From positions 1 to 64,000 of the forward strand of contig CAIJLV010000075.1 of the NCBI GenBank assembly GCA_903821635.1: a stretch of DNA of 64,000 bases. Reading direction: 5' to 3'. Origin of the DNA: an uncultured Verrucomicrobiota bacterium. Its GTDB lineage: Bacteria > Verrucomicrobiota > Verrucomicrobiia > Limisphaerales > UBA9464. The translations under genes were made by a program, and so were the position numbers. The notes beneath the pieces were generated by a model. The model was not told where the DNA came from. It worked only from the letters and a program-made list of their open reading frames with translations, and ran no database searches. Shown here in pieces: positions 44,801 to 55,200 of the stretch (its first letter is position 1; each line of letters starts with the position of its first letter).

Positions 44801-47800
44801 CGGCCCTTGGGCCGGATCCGGAAGCTGAATTCTCGGAAATCGCCGTCGAAGTTCAGCGTCACCGCCTGCTGATCGTGCGAGGTCGGACTGAAGCTCGCGC
44901 CCTGGCCGTTCAGGAACGGATCGTTGATCCCCATGAACGCCTCCAGCGCCTTGGCCAACGCCCCAGCGGGATCATTCCGCACGTCTTCCCCCGTGGGCAG
45001 GTCCAGCTCATTGATCGGCGGAGCCTCACTTGGAACCGAAATCTGGATGCGTTTTCCAACCGGCAGGTTCTCCCACGAGAACCGCCCCGTGTCGTCGGCG
45101 TAAATGAACAGGAAGCCCTCGTCCGTCGGCTGGCAGATCATGGCGCGGGGCTTGGGCGTGCCGTCGGGATTGAAGACGCGCCCGGTAATGCGCGCCGCGG
45201 GTTGGAGCGGGATGACCACGAAATTGTCGTCGCCCGGCAGCACCTCGAGCTGGGCGGAGCCGAAGCGCGGAAAGTCGAAGGCCGGATCGGACTTGGGCTC
45301 GAACCCTTCCTCCGAACGCTCAACGCCGGCATTCAGGGAACGGTTGCCCACCGGCACGCCGGTCGCGGTGAAGAAGCCGTTCGCGTCGGTGCGAACCAGC
45401 ACGTCGCCACCGGCCACCAGCGCGTTGGCCACGCCGCGGTCGCCGCCGGACGTGATGACCCGGCCGCGCACAACGGCGGTGCCGTTGAGCGAGATGTCCG
45501 CGAAGTTCGTCACGCCCGCCGCGACCGCCAGGTTGGAACGCTTGCCGGAACGGCGCTGGTCCCGGGCGATGGCCGCGAGGTTATAGGTGCCCACCGGCAG
45601 ATCGCCCGTCTCCCAAGTGCCGTCTTCTGCCGAAGTCACGGCCCGGATGGCGTTCTCGCCCAATCGCACAAACACCCGCGCGCCGGCGTGCGGCGTCAGG
45701 TTGTCCGGTTCCAGCACGCGGCCCCGCAACGCGCCCCGCTCCACCACGGCCACGCTCAGCACCACCGGCACGTCGCGGAGTTCGCCCGGCACATTGAGCG
45801 CCCCACTCACGATGCGACGCCGGCCGGTGCTATCCTGTGCATCAATCGAGAACACGCCCAGCGGCACCCCGAAAAATGCGAAGCGCCCGTCCGCATCACT
45901 GAACACCCCGCGGCCGAGTTCGCGCGAGTCGGCATCGGGAAAGAGGTTCACCGCCGCCCCGGGCACCGGCGTTGCGCCATCCGCCGCCAGCACTTGGCCG
46001 GTGACCGTGGCGCGCCCGCGGAAGGTGAGCACCACCGGGACCTGCGTGCCGGTGCGCGCGGAGGCGAGATCAATGACGTCGTTGAATACGGCCCGGTCCA
46101 CACCTTCGGCCCGGGCGACCGCTCCGCCACCCCCGTCAAAGGCCCGGTCAAAGAAGCTGCCGTCCGCGAGGATGCTGGCGAACCGGTCACCGCGAAACTC
46201 GCCCGCCACGGTGGACTCCAACAGCAGCTTCACCTCATCTGCACTCAACCCACTCGTGTCCGTCGTGGAGATAACGTAGGGAATGCCGCTGAGCACGAAA
46301 TCGAACGCGAAGCCGCCGTTTTCGTCGGTCGTCACCTGCGACACCCGCCGCGTCCAGTCGGCACAATCGAACACGGCCACATATTTGTCCTGATACGTCA
46401 GGGTGACCGGGACGCCGGCCACGCCGCCGCCGCCGCCCCGCACCACGCGACCACGGACCTGCACGCCGTCGCGGTAATCAGCGAGCACCGGCCGCCGCCG
46501 ATCCGCCAACTCCACGCCCCGGGCATCGGTCACGGCCGCCGCGACCGCAAGCGTGCGCGGGACCAGTCCGCCGAGCGGCTCCCGTAGCGTGAGCAGCGCC
46601 ACGCGGCCGCCGGGTTGGATTTGCACAAAGGCAGCGCCATTGCCGTTTTCCAGCGTATAGGCGGCCGCCGCGTGCACCGCGTCGGCCGCCATCGGCTTCG
46701 AGAAGAGCACCGCCAGGATATTGGCGTAGTTGCGAACGGCGGGTAGGAAGCAGGGCTTTTCGGGGCGACCGACCAGCACACCCAAATCCTGGCGCACCGA
46801 GATCAGGGACGGCGGCAGTTCCTGGACCGGCGTCGTGTTGCCGGCAAAGGCAGCCCCGGCAGTCCCGGAGCACGCGGGATCTTCGCGCAAGGATGCGTCA
46901 CCGGGACTCAACTCCCACAGGTAACAGCCGTCGGCGCGAGCCAGGGTCCAGTCGAGACGTCGCCCGGTGCCGTTGGTGCTGACCTGAAGCACGCTGAAAT
47001 GAGCGGGCTCGGCATTCGTCACGCGCCAGTGAACGCGGCCAGTCGCCCCGGGTTCCCGCACGACCAACCAGCCACCGCGCGGTCCGCCGTAACTCAGCGC
47101 GCCCGGCAGACCGCTGCGGGCGGCGTCCACGATGGCGTTGCCCTGGGTGAAACGCACTTCGCCCGCGGCATCTTCAAAGGCGGCGAACAGCCAGCGCTCG
47201 CCGCGCCCCGCCAGATCCGGCCCGAGTTCGCCCAGCAACGAGGCCACGCGCCCCGGGGCCAACTGCTCGAGTTCGGCCAGCAACGCCGCGCGCCATTCGA
47301 GGCCCGCGTCGGTTTCGCGCAGGATTTGGTCCCAGCCGCCCTGAAATTCCCGGCCGCCCTGCCAATCGAGCAGCAGGTCCGCCAGCACGCGGCGCAAGGT
47401 GTCGCCGTAGAGCAACCGCTGGCCCGCTTCGGCGAGATCCAACGCCCGCCGCGAAACCAGCGCCTTGGGCACGGCTTGCACTCCGGCCGGCACGCGGCCC
47501 GCCGTGGCGACGCTGATTGCCTGGCCCAGCACGCGGTCCGCCGCAACGCGGAGGGCCGGGGGCAGATTGGTGACAAAATCCGGCAGTAATAGCGTGTCCG
47601 GTGACAGCGCGACGCCGCGTTCATCCACGCCCATCGTCAGCGCAAAGGATCCGCGCGTAGAATCTTCGCTCGTGGTCAGGTTCGAGAACTTGATCGAGCC
47701 AGTGCGCTGCGCCCGGAGCCGAAACCGCGCCGTGGCACTCTGGCCGGGCAGCAGGTCGCCCAGTTCCACCGTCGGCGTCTGGTCGCCCTCGAACACCGCG

Positions 47801-49233
47801 CCGCTGAGCGACGATTTCGGCAACGTGACCCGCACGCGGTTCGCCGGCACAAGGCCGGTGTTCAGGATCGTCGCGCTGGCCTCATAAGGTTCACCGGCCC
47901 GCACCGTGCGCGGATGGCTGAAGGCGAGGGAGAAGTTCGGATTCCGCACCAGCACCGAGCCGGCGGCCTTGCCGGTGATTTTCACGACGCCCGCCGCGAG
48001 CCCTTCGAGGTCCGCGGTGAGCTTCACATCCATGACGTGCAGGCCTTCTTGCAAGCCTTCGACCAGAAACTCCGCCTGACCGCCTTCGCCCGGTTGCAGG
48101 CGCGGAAGGTCGTCCGCGGTGCCGAATTCGCCGTCGGGGCCGGCGCGCGTGACGCCCAGCACCTTCTGGATTTCACGATTCGCTCCGACCCGGGCGAACC
48201 GCAGCGGATCATCCCCCGGAGTTTCAAAACTGGTCGCGGGCACCCGGTCCGCTCCGGGCGGCAACACGAGTTCGGCCCGGACATTGACCACGCTCAGGCC
48301 GGAGCCGGTTGGAGCCGCGTTCTCGGTGAAGAGCTGGACGCTGAAGAACTGGTTCAGGAACCCGATGTTGCCCGGGATAACCATCAGCGCCGGGATCGCT
48401 GGGATCTGCAACCCGATGTCCCCGGCGTCGCCATCCACCAACTGGAAGTTCACCGGCTGCACCTGAATGTTGAGGCGGGCCGTCTCCAGCTCCCCGGGCA
48501 GTTCGACCTTGGAGGTGAGTTCTTGGTTGATGAGGTCCGCCAACACGAGGCGCTCCTCTAGCTCGGCCGCGGGAATGATTTCGGTGGCCTGGCGGAAGCG
48601 CGGCGTCACCACCGGAAAGCGGACCGGCACCGTCTTGCCGTCGAGCACGAAACCGACCTCGAATTCCACTGCGCGGAAGTTCGACTCATCGATGAAGATC
48701 CCCTTCTCCTCGATCTCCGCTGAGGTGAGCGGCCGCGACGTGACACGCGACACCAACACCTCGTCGAACACGCGCACGGGCACCGAGGCCGGGGAGCCTT
48801 CCAGCACTGTCACCAAGTTCGTGCCCTCGACGCGGGCCAGGCGAATGCCGTCCAACTGATAATCCCCAACCAGCGATAACGCCGGCAGCAACAACGACTG
48901 GCCGACCGTTCCGAGCACCCGCTGCGCCGGTCCGGAAGGCCCGCGCAGGGTCGCCTCGATGAGCGTGTTGGCCCGCAACGGATCGCCCGGCTCCACGCCG
49001 AACAGCTCGACGTTCACCGAACCCGCGATGCCCTTGGGCACCGCCACCGCCGCCGGCGAGACGCGCAACTCCTGGCCGGTGATCCGGAATTCGAGCGTGG
49101 TGAGGGGGGGAGCTTCGGCAGCGGGCAATTTCACCCACGACCAGACGAGCAGCCCGACTAGAAGCAGGACGGTCCTAGTGGTCATTGCCCACACCGGATT
49201 GCCAGTGATCTCGCGTTCAGGTTTCCGGATCAT
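38896..49233 (-). CDS. Giant secreted multidomain protein C (3445 aa): carboxypeptidase-regulatory-like, Ig-like, TSP3 and 24-aa repeats
   Basis: The ATG 49233 overlaps the stop of giant B (ATGA). A signal peptide (TVLLLVGLLVWSWVKLPAA) leads into an N-terminal beta-rich part. At about 930-2180 come more than ten carboxypeptidase-regulatory-like domains (VTGQVLAADGATPVPGAAVN, VTGRVLGSDGTTPVPNAVVN). Big_5/Ig-like domains follow at about 2185-2480. A 176-residue supramodule then recurs: thrombospondin type-3 calcium repeats (DTDGDGLNDAAELARGTNPL) plus an Ig-like domain. Five and a half 24-aa repeats lie at about 3200-3330, then a short tail ending ARFYRVRQLP. No LPXTG or PEP-CTERM is visible. 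It is probably a cell-surface or matrix fibre; the ligand is unknown. Confidence 0.85.
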   Translation of the reverse strand: MIRKPEREITGNPVWAMTTRTVLLLVGLLVWSWVKLPAAEAPPLTTLEFRITGQELRVSPAAVAVPKGIAGSVNVELFGVEPGDPLRANTLIEATLRGPSGPAQRVLGTVGQSLLLPALSLVGDYQLDGIRLARVEGTNLVTVLEGSPASVPVRVFDEVLVSRVTSRPLTSAEIEEKGIFIDESNFRAVEFEVGFVLDGKTVPVRFPVVTPRFRQATEIIPAAELEERLVLADLINQELTSKVELPGELETARLNIQVQPVNFQLVDGDAGDIGLQIPAIPALMVIPGNIGFLNQFFSVQLFTENAAPTGSGLSVVNVRAELVLPPGADRVPATSFETPGDDPLRFARVGANREIQKVLGVTRAGPDGEFGTADDLPRLQPGEGGQAEFLVEGLQEGLHVMDVKLTADLEGLAAGVVKITGKAAGSVLVRNPNFSLAFSHPRTVRAGEPYEASATILNTGLVPANRVRVTLPKSSLSGAVFEGDQTPTVELGDLLPGQSATARFRLRAQRTGSIKFSNLTTSEDSTRGSFALTMGVDERGVALSPDTLLLPDFVTNLPPALRVAADRVLGQAISVATAGRVPAGVQAVPKALVSRRALDLAEAGQRLLYGDTLRRVLADLLLDWQGGREFQGGWDQILRETDAGLEWRAALLAELEQLAPGRVASLLGELGPDLAGRGERWLFAAFEDAAGEVRFTQGNAIVDAARSGLPGALSYGGPRGGWLVVREPGATGRVHWRVTNAEPAHFSVLQVSTNGTGRRLDWTLARADGCYLWELSPGDASLREDPACSGTAGAAFAGNTTPVQELPPSLISVRQDLGVLVGRPEKPCFLPAVRNYANILAVLFSKPMAADAVHAAAAYTLENGNGAAFVQIQPGGRVALLTLREPLGGLVPRTLAVAAAVTDARGVELADRRRPVLADYRDGVQVRGRVVRGGGGGVAGVPVTLTYQDKYVAVFDCADWTRRVSQVTTDENGGFAFDFVLSGIPYVISTTDTSGLSADEVKLLLESTVAGEFRGDRFASILADGSFFDRAFDGGGGAVARAEGVDRAVFNDVIDLASARTGTQVPVVLTFRGRATVTGQVLAADGATPVPGAAVNLFPDADSRELGRGVFSDADGRFAFFGVPLGVFSIDAQDSTGRRRIVSGALNVPGELRDVPVVLSVAVVERGALRGRVLEPDNLTPHAGARVFVRLGENAIRAVTSAEDGTWETGDLPVGTYNLAAIARDQRRSGKRSNLAVAAGVTNFADISLNGTAVVRGRVITSGGDRGVANALVAGGDVLVRTDANGFFTATGVPVGNRSLNAGVERSEEGFEPKSDPAFDFPRFGSAQLEVLPGDDNFVVIPLQPAARITGRVFNPDGTPKPRAMICQPTDEGFLFIYADDTGRFSWENLPVGKRIQISVPSEAPPINELDLPTGEDVRNDPAGALAKALEAFMGINDPFLNGQGASFSPTSHDQQAVTLNFDGDFREFSFRIRPKGRVTGRVLNGQGVPIGAAVRVTGEGLSAKMNPTIVIRGDANSDPATGEFAFDGVAVGNIQLQAASPFFPTVISTSRNTTSTDPDALDVVLQFPPAREVNGRLAGRIFESDGRTAVGEGVKVAISFGDLVIETEADGRFDTRFGLPAPRTYTVTASNLVNGAVGRAVVDVSPTGTNEVRNTVDVRLLGKGVLRVNVVNFDGTPALGARVDVRGGDFPNDFAEGVTATDGGVDFSNVFEGPYAVAADTLSGATRIFGRSAATIERDQVSAVTVRLQPTASLSGRFVRRDGVTPVPFAQVAIGALGFVPTDADGRFTFAGLPLGTHRVTSNDPVTGRAARLEVTFNVAGETRDVLLVEQSLGTLTGVVLNSVRSGVLTDAKVELHIAGVGAARTVTTGPDGRFSFANVPAGGFRLIATDLVLSLTGEVSGVLPEDVNQLDVELAVEPRASVVLQIWRGSTNVPGTNVTVGIGPNGVAFVADTDALGRATFPNLKLGTYHVTAFSKVPADNHNGVSLPRALHLSAPGLAPDFEVILPGIGAVTGRVLGSDGTTPVPNAVVNLRMLDQPFANVTEVALTGADGRFQFGNLAVGRYSVQAQQASLAAQADGAIGAGGETDDLELLLFPSGSVIGRLFREDGVTPVTEADVALSFRRVGTSQGRASTETDEQGRFRFDGVPLGDVRFTANVDRFGGVVNVAGALPTDGQLLDLGDRRLDESLPEVVSVSPASGAEAVPITTAVTILFSEPLDAASIQRGGIFLRSATGQAIPAELTLEEAGDGQLRRVRLAPTNRLQSLATYQLVIIENDRPAVLDIPDMSGPTDREGRFLAAPFLSTFTTADNDPPVLLSVFPANNEEEVDPRAVPRLSFNEPIRAEGLIFTLTGPAGPVAGTATVGLGGLAGSFLPAALLEANATYTWSVVGVRDLAGNVAEGQPITGGFRTLDTRGPTVATLRIADGLAPVAGRAVALEALLVVDETGASVRFEMESGIIGVATAPPFRTAITLPDSSSRVYRAVALDRFGNESAAVALEVVTVENQPPTATITRVEPPTGAAPAGSTLRLNVSATDDVQVTNLTVVARGFANFTNRFPNGAQRFVSVVIPPELAAATNVTFTATAQDFRGLDSLPVVVEVPLIVRPLPQLSVVTNELELPETLVTNLVVTASHGDSGLARLELLGTNFTTLTWTNNGTTNLTFTPAIGGTNAVLQVAAAAAGTNDFVIRATATNGLTATLTVRLIALADLDRDGLPDRDDADVDGDGLANNDEAARGTDPRKADTDGDTLNDGAEVAAGTNPTKADTDGDGVPDNVDSNPLVPAFRPTLELLADVELVELKPLELAVTGRDGDTNLVELRAVAAGLTAVWTNNLATVLTVSPTNEVTARLRLTGATAGTFPVSVMAKDADGQTVTNAFVATVLADLDRDGVADRDDADVDGDGLSNEAEAVAGTDPRKPDTDGDGLNDAAELARGTNPLNPDTDGDGLADSVDSNPLLPAVTPTVEVGPEVQLLEGTTRQVPVTARDGDANLIELRLSSPVLPAVWTNNNAAVLPLTLTNEFVTAVAITGSVAGAAEVRLVARDSDGRSVTNMLAVTVLPDLDRDGVTDADDTDQDGDSLTNADEATRGTDPRKADSDADGLNDGAEVALTTDPLKPDTDGDGIRDGLDPDPLRSDADLDGDGLADADDTDMDNDGLSNEQELTRGTDPRQFDTDGDAWPDGLEIEAETNPLDPVSVPKLFQLSPPAVSFVLPVPPPIGLAVGAITVSEPPVGLVLPVPPADGLDSAGVAVSEPPVGLVLPVAPADEFEAGGITVSEPPVGLSLPVPPVAGFGADGLTVGEPPVAVVLPVSPALQPDSLELVVAEPEMFLRLDLTSGGASGVGGSLGEGGGAAGVAALQLRVVELTAPPSGARPASLEGDAWLIVLEWTGPAGGRFVVDSSADLTQWFPEEAELLSAEAGQFRARCVAPRPGARFYRVRQLP
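39280..39625 (-). repeat. 24-residue (72-nt) tandem repeat array in giant C
   Basis: Five full copies and a partial copy, in translation order: LSPPAVSFVLPV..., VSEPPVGLVLPVPPADGLDS..., VSEPPVGLVLPVAPADEF..., VSEPPVGLSLPV..., VGEPPVAVVLPV..., VAEPEM. The period is exactly 72 nt (for example 39461 to 39533). Copies differ by several synonymous changes, so the protein pattern, not a recent duplication, is being kept. The array shares register and period with the one in giant A. Confidence 0.9.
39650..41110 (-). repeat. 528-nt (176-aa) TSP3 plus Ig-like supramodules in giant C
   Basis: The motif DLDRDG begins at 41100, 40572 and 40044 on the minus strand, spaced exactly 528 nt. Each unit has a calcium-binding type-3 run (DADVDGDGLSNE..., DTDGDG...) followed by an Ig-like domain with VWTNN and a closing VTVL. 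The last copy runs into further type-3 repeats before the 24-aa array. The regularity points to duplication of a whole rod segment. Confidence 0.85.
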
Positions 49234-52200
49234 AGCGCGACATCAATGGGGTCTGTATCTAAGCCAGTCACTTCTCCCTCAACCTCAAACCGGTGGATGA
49301 ACGGGGCGCCCGCACGGGTTCCATAGACTCCATGCCCGGCCTCCAGGATCACGCCGAAGGGATTCACATTCCAATCCCAGTCATAGATGTCCTCCACCAC
49401 CGCACGGAACCGAACCCGTGTCACCCTCACGCCTGCCCTGCCGTCGGAGAGCACCTTCCGTTCCCCCTCGATTTCCAAGTCGAGCTGGGGAATGGACGCA
49501 TTGCCAATGCCATACTCGAGGTCGATGTCTTTCAGGGCGATTTGATGTTTGAACCCGACACTCATGATGTCGTTTTCGATCCCCTTCGAGGCCGTTGGCC
49601 GACTCAGCGAGAGGGACACTGCGAAGTCAGCTTCAGCGCCCAACTCCTGGCGAATGGCGTCTTTCACCGCCTGTCGGATGGCCACGATGCCGACCACTGC
49701 GTTCTCGAACGACCGGGATTCCGCAATGGTGCGAGAAATAAAGTGCGCCGGCCCGTGGTTGAGACGTTTCAAACGACGAAATCCCCGGGTGAACACGCCG
49801 GTCTGGTGGGCCATGGTTTGATGCCCGACATAGGGAATACTCTGCGCGTCCGGCCAGTCATACTCATCCACCGAGTCTGGCCAGATGAACGGATTCCCGA
49901 TTTCCGCGCTGCCGGAGAAGAAGTTGGCCAGCCGCACCGAGGCGATCGGCAGAACGACCGAAACGGGGTCCACTCCGCCGATCAGAGTCACGGGCAACTC
50001 AATCCCCAACGCCTCTGAGAGCAGATTGGCGGCACTGCCACCTAGGCCCATGTAACCGGACACCTCGGCGGCGACCACCAAGGCCAGTTGGTCCTCCCGC
50101 TCGTAGAGCGAACGGGGAAACACCTTGAAATGGGGGGGGGACACCCCGAAGCGCGCGTCTACTTCCGGCAGCGCCAACCGTCCGGATTGCACAAACGCAC
50201 CAAACCCGACGGGTAATTCCGCCTCGGTCAGGATCGAGTCCCCGTCATGGTCAAAGCCAACAAGCAGTATCTCCTCCACGTCCAAGGGAGTGTCCAGTTG
50301 GGACGAAAACAGGAGCGGCAGCAGGGGGAAGCCCCGCGGAAACACCCGGTCATCCTGCGCCTCAACGTGGATTTCATCTCCCGTCCAGCGGGACGCGCCG
50401 ATCAGGCTGCGCTCGTGGGGCACAAACAGACGCCCCCGGAGCCGGTCGCGCACGGCCGGCAGGTCGGGCTCCAGTGTCACCCTCGCCCCTACTTTGGTCA
50501 GTCCGTTGGCGTCATTCGCCATCGCGATGAATTCGGAGACCTCACCGCTGTTATTGGGTAACTCGTTGGAGCGGGAACCGGCAAACTGCTCCGACCAAAT
50601 CGAAGTGATCGCGGCCTTGAACGGAGTAAAGCGCACCGAATCGCTCCCCAAAGACCGGCCCGACGAATCAAACACCTCCACCGTTACCTGGACGTCCGCC
50701 GCCGGCAGGACCGCTTCCAGAAACACTGTTACCGCTTCGGCCCGAAGGGAGCGGAACGGACTGCTAGGATTATCTAAGGCGTGCCGGACAACGAGGGTCG
50801 AGCCGTTGGTGCCGGTGGCCGGAATCGGCACGCCCAGGAAATCCAGTGCCTGCGCCACCGGTTCCGCGGTTCCGGCGGCGCCAAGCCGCAGTTCCAAGTG
50901 AGTTGGCACAGCCCCGCCCAGCACCTGTGGCAGACGGCTGATCCGCAAGGCGAGCAGATCGTTGTCGAGGGGCGAACGCGGCTGGCGGGAAAAATCGGGC
51001 CGGTGGGCCGGCGAGGCGGCGGGAGTCGTGACCAGCAACGCGTCAAAGTCGCCATTGACGAAAACGAGGGTGTTTTGCGGCTGATTCTTCCGCGCATCGG
51101 CCACCGCCGGTCCCGGGGCAAAAAAGGTTCCCGGGTGGTGGAGTGTCAGGCTCAACCGGGCCGGGACCCCTGTCACCTGCGCCGCCCCGCCCACAGCCGA
51201 AGCCACCACTCCATCCGCCCCGTGGACAAACTGCATCATACCGCCGCCAAACCCCGGCACCCAACCGACCAGCGCCGGATGCGGGTCCGAAAGACTCAAT
51301 GGCACCAACCGCAGCTTGCGCGGATCCAACAGCAACTGATCGGCCGTGGTAGACAGCACCAGCAGGCCGTCCTCGCGCTGGCGAATACTCTGTGGAATGC
51401 CGTGTGCGGCGGGGATGCGGATTTCGTTCGCCACCTGCGGGCTGGCCGGGTCGGTCACATCCAGCACCAAGAGCCGCGGCGGCGTGTTGCCACCTGCGTG
51501 CTGGGACACCAGCGCCAAGTTTGCGGAGCTGATTCCGCCGAGAGTTTCCAGTTCCTGGCCGAAGAGGAGGAATAGCCGCTTGGCTTCGGGAGTCAGTTCG
51601 AGCGTCGCGCCGGCCGCCGTCACCGGAACGCCGCCCGTCACGAACGTTATGTAACGACTCCGGCCATCCGACGGGGGGGCGCTCAGGATCGCACCGAGAA
51701 AGTTGCCCCCGAACTTCAGGTCAAAATCACGCAACCGGAACCCCGGGTCAGGCGCCACATGCGCCGCCACGAGGCCGCCGTTGATCACTCCCAAGCGCGG
51801 CAACGTGCCATCCGGGAGCGGCAGTTCCTCGCCGGCGTCCACGAAGTCGCCATCTCCGTTGAGATCCTTGCCGGGCTTGCCACCCGCCGGATTGGCCGCC
51901 CGTTCGGCCGTGGTCTGATTGTCCGCCAGAATCGCCAATTGCAGGTTCACCAGGCCGACCATCGTGGTGTCGGCGTCGTTCTCTAGGTAGCCCAGCAACG
52001 GGGCAGACCATTGAAACTTGCCGACCGCCGCCGCCGGGGAGGAAGACAATGTCGTGGTGACTAGGCGCTGGAATGTCCCGTTGGGCTGCACGGCCAAAAC
52101 CCGCAGCCATTGGCCTTCGCCCCCGAGCGTGCCGCCTGCGGCCACCACCAAGTCATTCGTCTGCATGGGCCCGGAGGCGGTTCTCCGGAAGGCGTATTGC

Positions 52201-55200
52201 GGGATGACCGTGAACGCCCGCGGAAACGCCGGCAGCGCGATTCGGCTGACAAAGCTCGGTCGGGCCGGATCCGTCGCGTCAAAAATCTGGATGGCCCCAC
52301 TGGAGGCACTTTCGCGATCCAGGACCAGCAACTGCCGGCCCAAAGCTGCGACCCCCGCGCCGTTGGCCACCCCGGGCAGGGTCGCCGGAGTCAGCGGGGC
52401 GGTGGTGAACGACAGCCCGAAGGCATCGGCGCTCAGCCCGGTGGTGCTGGGGGAATTGTTGTAGGGATTCTGGTCCAAGCGGTTGCCATTCCGGTCATAC
52501 AAAATCGGCACCACGGTCAGGTGATAGGCCGTGCCCGGAGCGAGCCGATACCAGGTCAATTCCACCGCCGTGTCATTGTCCCGCAAGGCGACCACCGGGT
52601 TGCCAGCGCTCGGGCTCAACTGGAACGCCGCCCCCGGATTGTTCAGGAAGTCCGGCTTGAGCGGCTCGCTTAATTGCAACCGGATGCTCTGGCCCGGAAG
52701 CACGCCCTCGGACCCTTGGGTCGGTGTCGAGCGAGTGACAAACGGCCCGGTCACGTCGTTGGGGTCCAGCACCGGCGGCGGCGGCGGCCCGCCAAAGGTC
52801 AGGGCGTAAGGCACCGCGTTGGTGCGCCCGGCGGCATCTTCGGCCGTGATGAGCAAATTGGCGGTCAGCGGCTTCGCCGATTGCACTCCGTAGGTTCGCC
52901 GGATCGTTTGCAGCGATTGGGTGCCGCCGGGATCGGGCGTGACCGTGACATCGGCCGGACTGACGGCGATGTCCGGATCCGTGGCCGTCACGCTGACCGT
53001 GACCACATTGACGCCGGCCATCTGTTTGTCGTCGTTGGCCAACACCCGGAGCGTGGCAATCTGGTTGGTCGGCGGCGACGCCGGTGCATGACTGACGGAA
53101 ATCGTCGGCCGCTCCCGGTCGTCGGCGATCAGGGCCCCGCCCCCGCGGCGAAAAAACAGGTCCAACGGCAGCCGTTGCACGTCCTGCAGCAGGGTGGTGC
53201 GCGATAAGGCGATCTGGCCGGGGAAGCGCTGGCTCGTCGCCGAACCAACCACGATGTTCTGCGCCACCAGGCCGACGTTGCCCGGCAGTGCGAACGACCC
53301 GTTGGCCGTGGAAAGCGCCACCAGCGAGCCCGGGCTAACCACGCTATTGACCACTTCACCGCCCACGCGCACCGCCGCACCCGCCACTGGTTGACGGGAG
53401 CCGGCCACGGTTTCTCCGTTGGCGGTCTCCACGGAATGGACCTTGCCGTTGACCACGGAAAACTGCGCCTTCAGCACATTCGCCATGCCCACGAACAGAA
53501 AGTGGAACGGCAGCGCGGCGAACGAGTGCCGGCGGATTCCCGCCCGCTGCGCACTGCGCGCATTCGGGGCGGAGGCGCTTTCTCCAGAACCCAGCCCTTC
53601 CCGCACACCGCCGAGTTCCCCCTCGGTTTCCAGCCGTCCGTCCACGAACCGCGCCGTATCCACCACCTCGTAAACAGGGGTTCCGTCAATCTCCACGCCG
53701 CGAATCAGTGCGAAGGCCATCTGTTCCGGCGTCGCCCCGGGCAGCACGGTGATTTCGGCCGAGTTCACGGGCTGGCTCACGCGCAGGGCTTCGCGCAGCG
53801 GATCACCGGTGGTTTCGAGCTGAAAACCTCGGAGGGGAACAGCGCCGGACGGCGGCGTGCCGGCTGTCACCGCCGCCAAATCCGCCGCGGAAACGGGACG
53901 CAGCCGGAAGATGGTCTTGTTGGGCACGCTGCCGGGCGGAACGGTCACCGCTACGCTCACTCCGTCCTGCGACGCCGTGAGCACCCCTCCGCCCTGATAG
54001 AGCCCCACCCGACCGTCGCGGAACAACTGCCGGCCGGCCGGCACCGTGTTGCGCGTGCCGTTGCGGTTCACGATCACTGCGCCCAGCAGGTCGTCCACGT
54101 CGGCAGGAAGGCTGTTCGAAAAGCTGCCATCCACCTTGGACAGCACCGTCGCCGTGAAGCCGGTGGTTTCGTTCACCAGAATCACGGGGGACTCCGGTTC
54201 TGCCAACCCGGGTCCGCCCACCAACGCCGCCTCGCCGTTGAGCGGTTCGTGAATCACCAACGGCACCTCGGTCCGCAGCCGCGAATCATCCTCGGTCGCA
54301 AAGCGAAACTCCCGGTCCCCTTCCACCGGCCGGGCGGTCAGATCGGTCACCGTCGGCGCCACCGCTAAGCGGAAGGCCGTGCCGGGAGCCAACGGCGTCG
54401 TCGGCAGGAGGGTCATGACCGTGCCCACGAGATTGAGACTCACACTGGCGGGCACGACGCCGTTTGTAGCATCCAGCAGGCGCACGCCACCGGCCACGAC
54501 CGTAACCGGATTCAGCGGCCGGTTAAACGTCACCACCACCGGGGTCACGCGCGGGACGTTGGTAGCCAAATTCGCCGGCGAAACGCTCGCGACCCGCGGG
54601 CCACGCGGGGCCGCGTCCAGTGCGGTCGCCACTGGCGTCAGGCTCGGGCCCACTTCGATCACGCTGGTGCCGGTGTCACCCGTGCGCGGGTCCAGCACGC
54701 TCACCTCGGTCGCGCCGGCCGGAGCGAGCAGTTGGAAGCGGCCGCCGGCGTCCGTGAACGCAGTCCAAGGACCACGCCGCACGGATAGCCCCCCCACGGG
54801 CTGCCCATTCACATCCCGGGCAATGCCCGGGACCAAAGCTTCGCCAGCGGCCGTCCGAAAAAGAAGATATTGCCCGCCGCCATCCAGACCCGGCAACGCG
54901 TCGGGGGCCGACTCCAGCGAGCGCAGCCCGCCCGTCGCGTCGCTGGCAAACCGTTGCACCGGCTGGAAGCCGTGCCGGCCGGCGTCGTAAATCGCCCGGG
55001 CGAGCACAAAGGCGGCCTGGGGCGTTTGCGGGCCGAGTTCGATGGCCCACGCCGCCGCGTTGCTGACCGCGCCCACGCTCAGTTCAAAAGCCCGAACCAA
55101 TTCCACGCCCGGCGGCGCGATCCCCGTGGCGGATGCCGGCGTGGTGTCGCGCAGCAACACCGCTTCCGGCTGCGTCAAAGCCCCGGCGGACGCCACCAAC

